Shown in pieces: positions 1-9,800 of a DNA stretch of 64,000 bases. Source of the stretch: Ophiura sarsii (Eukaryota; Echinodermata; Ophiuroidea; Amphilepidida; Ophiuridae); assembly GCA_035610835.1 (NCBI GenBank), contig CM069443.1:63930480-63994479 (forward strand), given 5' to 3'. The notes below the pieces were generated by a model. That model searched no databases and had not been told where the DNA came from. It saw nothing but the letters and a program-made list of their open reading frames with translations. Every line of letters begins with the position of its first letter. Positions within the stretch are counted from its first letter, which is position 1. Both the position numbers and the translations under genes were made by a program.

Positions 1-815
1 TAGGATTACATTCTAAAGTAGATAGCATTGTCACCCTTAGTAGATATTATTGCTATCATCAGTAGATAGCATTACAATCTTTAGTAGATAGCATTACAAT
101 CTTTAATAGATAACATTACTATCTTGAGCAGATAGCATTGCTACTTTCAGTATATAGCATCGCTATCATCAGTAGATAACATAACTATCTTCAGTACTAT
201 AGAACACAACTATCTTCAGTAGTTTATACCATTACTATCTTCAGTACTAGATAACATTACTGTCTTCAGTACTAGATAGCATTATTATCCTCAGTAGATA
301 GCATTACTATCTTCAGTACTATATAGATAGCATTATTATCTTCAGTACTAGATAGCATTATTATCTACAGTAGATAGCATTACTATCTTCAGTAGATAGC
401 ATTACTATTTTCAGTAGATAGCATTGTTATCTTTAGTAGATAACATTACTCTCTTCAGCAGATAGCAATATAGCATTACTCTCTTCAGTAGATAGTATTA
501 CTATCATCAGTAGATGGCATTACTATCTTCAATACTATATAACATTATTATCGATCGTCAGTATTAGATATAATCTTCAGTAGATAGCATTACTCTCTTC
601 AGCATATAGCAAGATAGCATTACTCTCTTCAGTAGATAGCAATCTTCACTACTAGATAACATGACTAACTTCAGTACTAGATAGCATTATTATCTAATAA
701 TGCTATCTTCAGTATATAGCATTACTGCTACCTTCAGTAGATAGCATTACTATATTCTGCTTTCTTCAGTAGATAGCATCACTTTCTTCAGTAGATAGCA
801 ATATGATAGCTGAAA
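1..815. repeat. 22-bp AT-rich minisatellite
   Basis: Imperfect tandem array of a roughly 22-bp unit resembling TAGATAGCATTACTATCTTC plus AG, interrupted by small indels and variant units. It starts before the window and ends near 815. No coding potential is seen. The roughly 260 bases that follow, up to block A, show nothing recognisable. Confidence 0.9.
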
Positions 816-1369
816 TCACACAACCATCAACGTAATGATGTGTACACAGTGTTATCTTATGTTGAAAAATGACACACGGAAATCTTTGTTGATTAGTCTA
901 GTTTCTGGTAAAATATGCGATATTTAATTTATAGTGCATTTCCTCAATTCATTCATATTGATTATACAGCAATTCATGGCTTTAAATGATAATTTTTTTT
1001 AAAACACCATGATTCATACGAATGATAACAACCACAGGAAATCAGCGAGCTTACAGCGCGGATGCAATATTAGACATTTTAAATTCGCTCCCTGTGGTTT
1101 TTCCTGTTTTCTGATTGGTCCTTAGCTTAGCCTCTAAAAGTATACACATTTAGCATACTGTTGTTCACAGGTGATATACACGCGTTAAGACATTTTATTG
1201 CATCACAAACATTTTCCAAATTTCCAAATAAATGTTAACATTTTTTAAATAACATAACGTAATTAGTCGTCAAACATAATCATAGTTGACTGGAAAATCA
1301 CATTTGAAAAGTTGACGTCTGTTTATTCTCCTTCCTCTGTGCCTGCTGCAGTCACATGACTTAAATTGC

Positions 1370-1700
1370 CCGCTTAGGAGCGCTATTAATTCGGTCTGGT
1401 AAACCTATTGTTATCAATTACTACGAGAGGATTGCCCAGTGCGCGTGTGTACAACTAGGCAATCATATTTAATTTCGGGGCGTGTACGAGCGGTACTACT
1501 TGCTAACTGCATGGGTGAGATTCCATTATGTTGCAGCCGGTTTGTTGCACACGAGAAGTATGTCATATAACAACCAGCTTTGATGGAAGGCGAATATTTA
1601 AATTTAGTGCCGGTTTTGAGGGCACCAATTTACATGCATTTATAAGCGGGCCTTGTAGCCTAATGAGATCAGAATACAGTCATAAAAAGACCAGGTAATA
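1370..1700. repeat. Dispersed repeat R1
   Basis: Non-coding repeat with phrases such as GCCCGCTTAGGAGCGCTATT and GCAACCAGCTTTGATGGAAG (the second reads best in the block B copy). Related copies lie at about 14,400-14,735 (block B), about 6,040-6,620 (inverted) and about 39,700-40,920 (inverted, inside C1). It is probably a non-autonomous transposon. The ends could not be defined, and the stretch 1,700-3,570 holds no other gene that I can support. Confidence 0.6.
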
Positions 1701-3579
1701 AATGTGTTTATTACTCTTAGAGTATAACTCCTTCTTATTAAGTTGTTGTGAAATAGCTCGTCTTTAATTTAAGATATTGTACGCTAAGAATGGATGAATA
1801 TTACGGAAGTTACAAATTAAAATGTAAGGTAAAGTACGCTTTTCATTTTCGCATTTTCCCTTTCAATATGGATGTATGACAGGTATCGCGTATGTGCCGT
1901 ATTGATCCATCGGAATAATGCGGCCGACTCTCCACATCACATTATCGACCGTTGAAGTATCACTACCAGTAATCAATAATTCACCCGTTACTGAGAACGC
2001 GTGTAGAAAAGCAAAATGCGAAAATGGAAACCATATTTTATCTTACTTTTGGTACTATAACTTCCTTGATACCAAACCATTCGTGACATGCAATATTTAA
2101 AATTAAAAAAGAAAAATTCTTCAACAACTTTATTAATTTTAGAGTTAAATGCACATTTATTACCGTGTATGTTACTATTTTGTATGACTGTATGTTTGAG
2201 TGATAAGTAAACAGGTACATGTAATTCAGTTTGTTCGCCATCGTCTCAATTCACAAACATAATCATCGGCATTCACAAACCTCGCTGCAAATGAAATACA
2301 GCTGTACTCTACGGCCAGGCTCTACGCTTTTGTCCACGTGTCGCTATTATTTTTCAGAGCGGAGGTGTGTCTGTTATGATGAACTAACTCCCAACGATTC
2401 ATCCAAGGGCCTTGTATCGTAGTGTCAAAGTCATTCTGTTAGATCAAAAAATATTATTCATGAACAAATTTGACCATTATGTTTTACGTATTGCAAAGAT
2501 CATCTTACTTGCATGCAGGATAAACCAGCACATGAGGGTCATTCAATATATTTTCGGCCTATGGTAGAAGGAGATGAGATATTTAGTTCTGACTGATAAT
2601 ACGTGCAGATTAACGTGTTTGAATGATCACGCAGAAAGTTTGACATTTATAATCTGTAAAAGGTTTGTATCTGTTATACAGCTAAGTCAAACTTAATAGT
2701 TTAATGCTCCTGTGAGAAGTGTAAACTTAAGGGAAATCATTGCAAAATGAATTATCCAACATTGTCGAGGCATCTGGTTTCTCCAGTGATTTGCTATCTT
2801 GAACAATACCTAGATATTGATGGGTCAATCATAGGCGTAAGCGTAATCGAAGCATTGAAAATACCTACATGTACTTACTGGTTGGAAGTAGGCCTAAAAG
2901 ACCCAAGAAACATTCATGTTGCGAATTGCTAGAGAAAGCTTGATTAAGATTGGTAGGCGTTCCGAATACTGGCCCGAATTTCAACTTGATGTTTTTTTAA
3001 TCTACAGGAAGGGTCATCCTTTAAATAGTCATATTCCATGGTTTGAGTTTTATAACACCAATGGTTCTTATTTTAGAAGCATATTATGGTGACGTGAAAT
3101 TAGCACATTGAGTAGTACACAAACTGACTGGGTGGCCACCTTTCGCAGTAATTCACTGCATTGACCTATGATAACGTCTAAATGGAACATATCTTGCGCC
3201 AAACATTTAACAGAAATAATGAGTAATATACGGGGTTTCTTTTGACATCAACATATGTCGAGGGGAAGAAAAAAAGCTGAAGATAGTGATCGGAATATCC
3301 ACCTTTAAGCTGTAACCAAAAAACTAAAAAAGTTACACTTTCTGTGTAAAAATGAGGTGTTCATGTCTTTGGTTCAAAATGCAAAACTGACTATTTCGAT
3401 ATTCATTGTATTAATTATTTTGTCACCGGCTTATGACTTTTGAGGCATTATCCGTAGATATATTTAAAAATAATGAATAGATAAGGCGGGAAAAAAATCT
3501 TGCTATATATTTATGTTTCAGTTTCAAACATTTTCAAAAATTCCCATAAAATGTTCAACATTTCCTACTAATAGCTTAC

Positions 3580-3817
3580 CTCTTCCATGGAATGCCAAGA
3601 CGTACCACCAGCGACATCATCATTAGAAGTGTAGCTTTCTGTAGCTGACTGGTGTCTATCGACTTTATTAAAGTCATTCCACTGGATCTGATAGTCGGGA
3701 TCTGCTGCGGTCCGAAAGAGAATGGTATCCTTCAAGCCATGAAATCCAGGAGACTTATCAGGTCTCTGGAAGCGAAGATCCAAACTCCATCTGATTTTGT
3801 CGGATTTATTCTCTAAG
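3580..3817 (-). CDS. PhyH-A exon 8 (2OG-binding arginine)
   Basis: 238 bp, residues 294-373. The acceptor follows CTTTGCAG and the donor is GAG|gtaagc. It contains NKSDKIRWSLDLRFQRPDK, the family signature carrying the arginine that binds the 2-oxoglutarate carboxylate. No later exon is recognisable down to position 1. Confidence 0.85.
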
Positions 3818-6800
3818 CTGCAAAGGGTTTTTTGAAATACATTGTTTGTCATTATTTGTTCTAACGAACAAAAAAGTTATACAATTGCAATTTCATTTTT
3901 AATCCAACTTTAAAATCGTGCAATTTCCAAATCGTTTACAATCTGTGACAATTGATGTTTTGACTACCAGAAGAATTTTATTTGGTCATGCTTTTGTTTC
4001 GAAAGTATGACCAATCTACTATGTCTATGAAATCGGGTTGGGCCACTTTTAAGCAAAGAATACAATCTTGTTTGTTGACATTAAATGGTTAGGGTATCAT
4101 GCAGGAATAATTAAGAGAACTACATAATTATTTGTTAACTAGTTTTATTTCATTTCAATAAATAAATTCATAAATTTAATTAATAAATAACAATATCTTG
4201 ATCAGTTTCTTTGAGTCCATAATTGAATTGTTCATTATTCCTTCTGACATGGTACCCATCCTGAAACCACCATAGACGAGATATGGAGCCAATCTGGTTC
4301 AACAGGTATCTTCCATGTGTTAACAACTCAGGTATCACCGTGTTGTTAAACAGCTCAAGGTAGCGTATTTAAGCATTCACGTTCCCATCTATGAAGATAT
4401 GTCCAATCAAAGCTCCATTACCAATGATTCCTGCCCGAACAAGCAGGGTGTTTTTTGATATTTTGGGCTGTCCACTTGAAATGAACCATTGTCTCACAAG
4501 ATTTGATCTCGTTCACACTGTTCTTCCTAGTGTTTTAGCCAAAGTGGCCCAGGTGATTTCGCAACTACTTTCGACAATTGATCATTGCTCTGCTTCCTGA
4601 CCACCGATTTTCATAAAAATAAGCTTATTAAAAAGCTGAGAATATCTCCTTTGCATGATGTTAAAAATTGATATTGTTTTGGTTACAGCCTGTATATGGC
4701 TTTCGATTGGGCGCTGCGAGATCTTTGGCTGCCGATTACCAGGCCGTATATGAATAGAAGTTACATCATTTCGCGCATGGCAAAAATATTGAATTTCATC
4801 ACCATATTGGGATCACCATGAGAAATGCATTAGAATTAGTACAAACATGCCTGATATTGGTTCAATAATCCTTGAGATCGACTTTAAAAGTTGGGAAAGG
4901 TTTCAGAGAAATCTGTTTTGTATATGGTCAAACTAATAGCCGTGTGGAAAGTGTTAAATAAGAAAGTTCTCTTTTCCAGTGTTTCAAGTGGCAAGATTTG
5001 CTTTTGATTAATATAATTTTACAGCCTAATTTCAATATTAGTTTACCTTTGATGGGGTATCAAATTATTCATAAGAAGCACGCCACCATACGGCAAGCTG
5101 CACGTCCGCAAGTCTTTCTTCGTGTCTACTCCAAGACTCACCGCCATCTCTTCATCCGATACTTCAACATACCACGTACCACCAACGCAACATGTGTGTT
5201 TTGCCAACACTCCTGTGCGATGACCACCTTTGACGACCTGACGGAAAAGGAGACCAATGATATCGATGTATGGTAGAATCAGTCCTTTTTTGATTTAAAG
5301 GGGCACAGAGAGATTTATAAAAAAAAATGAAATTCAATATTTTCACCTTGTTTAGATAGATGATATATATACCTAGAAACCCTCTCATGTAAAGATATCT
5401 TCAAAAAGAAATTAGTACAAATTAAAATAAAGACATTTTCTTAGCATCTCCGAAGGTATATTTGTGCTTTTCACGTTTTTTGTATTTTGGTTAAAAATCC
5501 CCACCAATTGAATCAGGGAGGTCATGACTATGCATCACTCAACAAGCCATGGGTGGTCTTTCAGGTTATTTTGAATAAACATGAAACAAATAAGAAAGAA
5601 GCCATCTGTGGCCTTTTAGATGAATTTGGGTAGTTTCGATATGATCATAATTATCGAAACTCAAAACGCTATCAAATCCATGAATTTCACTGCAAATTAA
5701 GCTCTATAATTTTGGATGGTAGTTAGTACGTATATAAGCATTACATTATGTGAAAAACCAAACTTCTGAAAAAATTGAGGGCTCCCTCCATGAAGGATCT
5801 CTTAGTGCCCCTTGAAAGATCTTAACCCTAACTCACTATAAATCCCTACGGTGCTACCTTGCAGTACCGCGCAATCGCCCGGTCTATCTCATGACACGCT
5901 CCGACGGGGGGGGGGGGGGGGGGGGGGGGGTGGTATCAATTATCAACCCCTTGTCGCAGTTAGTGGTCAGAGCCTCTGACTTGCACGCACGCGGCCCGGG
6001 TTTGATTCCCGGCGCATGCAGAAACTGAACTTTCTACTAAAATGTGACCATTAGGCTACAAGGCCCGCTTAGCAGCGCTATAAATTGGTGCCCTTAAAAC
6101 CGTCACCAAATTTAGATATTTGCCTTTCAATCAAAGGTGGTTGCTAAATGACATCGTTCCGTGCTAAGACAAGTATAACTAAAGGGATAAGAAGCGCCCA
6201 TTCATACCATTCATGTGCAGCGATCCAGGTCTGATACCTGCATTGTTATCTGTGGTTATAGTTAATTAATGGTCAATCGATTATCGTCATTCAGTTTAAT
6301 TTGTAGCATGACCTCATTATTTATAGCGTATCGCGCTATTTTGAATCCAGTGTTATCCACACGTGTATTCCGATTTTCTAAATAACCTGAACGGTCAAAC
6401 ACCAAGGTAAACACGCCCCTGGTTTAAAATGATGTATTGTCCAACTTATACATACTGTACATACGTATACATATGCATAGAGGCGATACGGGTCTAACAC
6501 GCCTAGTAACGATTTAACAATAGGTTCACCAGTGCGAATTTTAAATAGCGCTTGTAAGCGGGCAATTTATGTCATGCATTTTTATCCCCTGATACCAGTT
6601 TCATTGCCAAAAACACGCCCGGTGAATTAAGATGACTCTAGACGAGAGCACCGCGGATACATGTTCTGGTTATTTATGACGTCACGCCATGTTTCATGTT
6701 TACCTAAAGTACCGGCATCATTGGTGTCACATTATAAAATGAGACCGTTTGGTAAAATGTTAAGCCAAAGCGCAAAAGGTTATCAACATGGCTACATGCA

Positions 6801-9800
6801 CATCTGTAATAGCAAATATGATTGACACAAGTGATCAACTCCACATGTTTATTCCAATTTGGTGATGCGAATAATCGAATATCTCATGGATCCCTAAAAA
6901 TGCCCCCCCCCCCCCCCATATTTGACATACCTGTAGGCAGCCATTGTGTTCATTTACATCCAGCAAAGGAATCCATGCGGTTGCTTGCAACACTTCCTGC
7001 GCATCGTTGTCCAAATAGGCATTATCTGAGGAAACACATGTTATTTACTATTGAGTGATATATATATAATAATATTTTTATATCATATGTTTTAAATCAT
7101 ATATATAATATAAAGCAGTTTAACAACCCTCGGTGTTTACAATAGACAATATAACAACAAATAATATATGATAAAAGTATGATAATAGGGATAATTGAAT
7201 CATAGACCAACAGCTAATGTCTAATACGCTGGTCGCAGTTATCAGATGTTATTCGACACACCATATCACAATGCTGATCGTGCCTTTGCATCCTATGTAC
7301 CTTGTTAATGCAGTAGCGTATCTCCCGGGGGCCAGGGGAGTGCCTACCCCCTTCCCACCCCAACCCCGACGGCTACCACTTAATAGTACTAGGCTTAATG
7401 GTGGAAGTGATTTTTTTAAATTTTCTGTAAATACAGGGAAGAGGCGAGTGCGAGGGCACCAATTTGAGTCGGGTGGGTTTAGATACCTCTGTTGGATAGT
7501 TATAAATCGAGATTTTTCGCGCCAGTTTGGGGACCCTACGCCCCCAACCTCCCCCCACATACAAACCCACATATCTGATGATGCGGCATCAATCCGCAGC
7601 CTGATAAAGTTTTGAAGTCCACCGGGAAATAGTTTAAGTCTACAGGGGAAAATACCCTTTGCCACCCACCTCCCCTGACAAATGCCCCAGATACGCCACT
7701 GCGTCAATAGAACTAGCTGATCAGTATTAGAAATTCAAATTCCATCAACATCTTTACACGACTTTTAAAAAGTTATCTTTTTGAACTTGCTTATTGACAT
7801 TAGATTTCTTGTTGTGTTTCTTTGTTCCTAAGCACCTTAATAATACAAGTTCCTTGGTTTTGGCGCTATATAAAGTTCAGTGATTGATTGATTAATTAAC
7901 ACACTTTTACCGAAATCGAATCTGGTCCAATTCGCTCTTTAGAGGTTGCCATCGATAGAGACTCAAACAAAGTGTTTGGAAAAATGATTCGTACCCTCAC
8001 ACTACTCATTCACTTGCAAGTTATGCCTGACCCCCAATCATTCTTGCTCATTGAATGTCTGTTAGCTAAAGAAGGCCAGGGGTTCATGTCCGAAACATTC
8101 TAAACAGAGTTTACTAGTGGTAGTAAGCCTATCAGGAAAGTGTACTTTAGGTCACAGATATTGGTATACCAGTATCGTTCAATACTGGAACATAAATGAT
8201 GCCAGTATCGCACGATACCGGTACGATTTCACTGTTCTAGTACAGGGCGATACTGGAATACCAAATTGTGTTCCAAGCGACACTGGAACGTTTTATGTTC
8301 CAGTATCGGGCGATACTGGTACACATGTTACCAGTTGTGATTTGTACCAGTTCTACACGATACTGGTACATAATTGTGTTCCAATATTTCGTCCAATACT
8401 GGAACCCTGACTTTATACCAGAATCGAACGATACTGGGTGTTCCAGTATTGGACAATACTAGTACAATCCAGACTAGAGTACTAGAGTACACTTTACCGG
8501 CCTATTCACAAGATGACGGGTATGACGAAGCGCTGACGGCCTCTATATAATATAATTAGGACGTATCCAATCGTCCGTGTTAGGACGTATGCAATCGTCT
8601 CTGTTTCTTAAAATAAAGCTATAACCATCCTTTCAAATCGATTATTGGGATTGTTTGTAGGTCAATAATCCGGATCTCGTTTTTTTCTCGAAATGCATTA
8701 ACGTTGATGCGATAAGCTTAAGGATGGGGAAAAATCCCGCGAGGATATCAACATCAGCGCAAGTTCAAAAAACAAAAATCGGGACAAGTGTACTTTAGAT
8801 CCCAGATACTGGATTGCCAGTATCTCGCTCGATATTGGAATGATTTTACTGTTCCAGTATCTGTCGATACTGGAACCAGCGATACTGGAACGTTTTTATA
8901 TTCCGTTCCAGTATCGGGCGATACTGATACCCATGCTATCAGTAGTGATTTGTTCAAGTATTGAACAATACTGGAACACTGACTTTGTACCAGTAGGCCT
9001 ATGGAGTGATACTGGGTGTTCCAGTATTGGCCGATGCTAATATGCTAAAGTACACTTTCTCACAAAGATCTGCAGAAACAATAAAATTAAGTACGAATTC
9101 GTTTACCTGAATACATTTTAATGAGCTGGTGTTATTTTAAAAGATTCTTTGTTAGAATATGTTTGAGAAAAAGTGTAGTTTAGGTCCCACATTCTGCACT
9201 GTCCTAGTATCGTCTGATACTGGTACACCCAGTATCTAAATGCCAGTGTTCCAGTATCGAACGATATCGGCACATATAAAATTATGTACCAGTGTCGTCC
9301 AATATTGAGACAAATCGCTACTGGTAGCATGTGTACCAGTATCGCCCGATACTGGAACACAGTTTAGTGTTCCATTATCGGACGATTCTGGAACAATAGA
9401 ATTATACCAAAATCGAGCGTACTGGTAAATTTCATGTGCCAGTATCGTGCGATACCGGTATAACAGTACGGAACCTAAATTACATTTTTCTTAACGGTTT
9501 GAAAGTTTACTATCAAGCAATTATTCGCTCAAAATACCGTTCTAATACTACACATATATAATGACATATCAATTGTTCATTTACCTTGATGCCACGGCAC
9601 TGTTGTTTGTTCATTATAAGGTGTCTGCAAAATAGAGATAAAATTGTAAAAAATAGCTCGTTATGATATATTTATGTAATTCAATTTTACGCCATCTTAA
9701 AATAAAAATAAATGTATGACCACGACTGCACAAAACGCGGAAGCGGGATACACTGCTATGAGGAAAGGAAACTAAACCCAGAGGAAATCACATTCTCTCA

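Noticed and set aside
1918..2100. 60-codon frame conserved at 14,962-15,150 (MRPTLHITLST)
   Set aside because: Conserved only because both blocks are near-identical duplicates. It lies in a dispersed repeat, and the C-terminal half diverges without respect for protein sequence.
4998..5276. 92-codon plus-strand frame, repeated at 21,774
   Set aside because: Shadow of PhyH exon 7 on the minus strand, which has splice sites and family motifs.
8117..9360. Open frames with repeated peptides such as PVSGDTGT and FQYRAIL
   Set aside because: They are read-through of the CCAGTATCG palindrome arrays, which lack stops. They occur on both strands and in several frames, with no start context or splice support.
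8137..9489. CRISPR-like array
   Set aside because: The repeats are imperfect palindromes without constant spacers, in an animal genome, within elements that have inverted ends.
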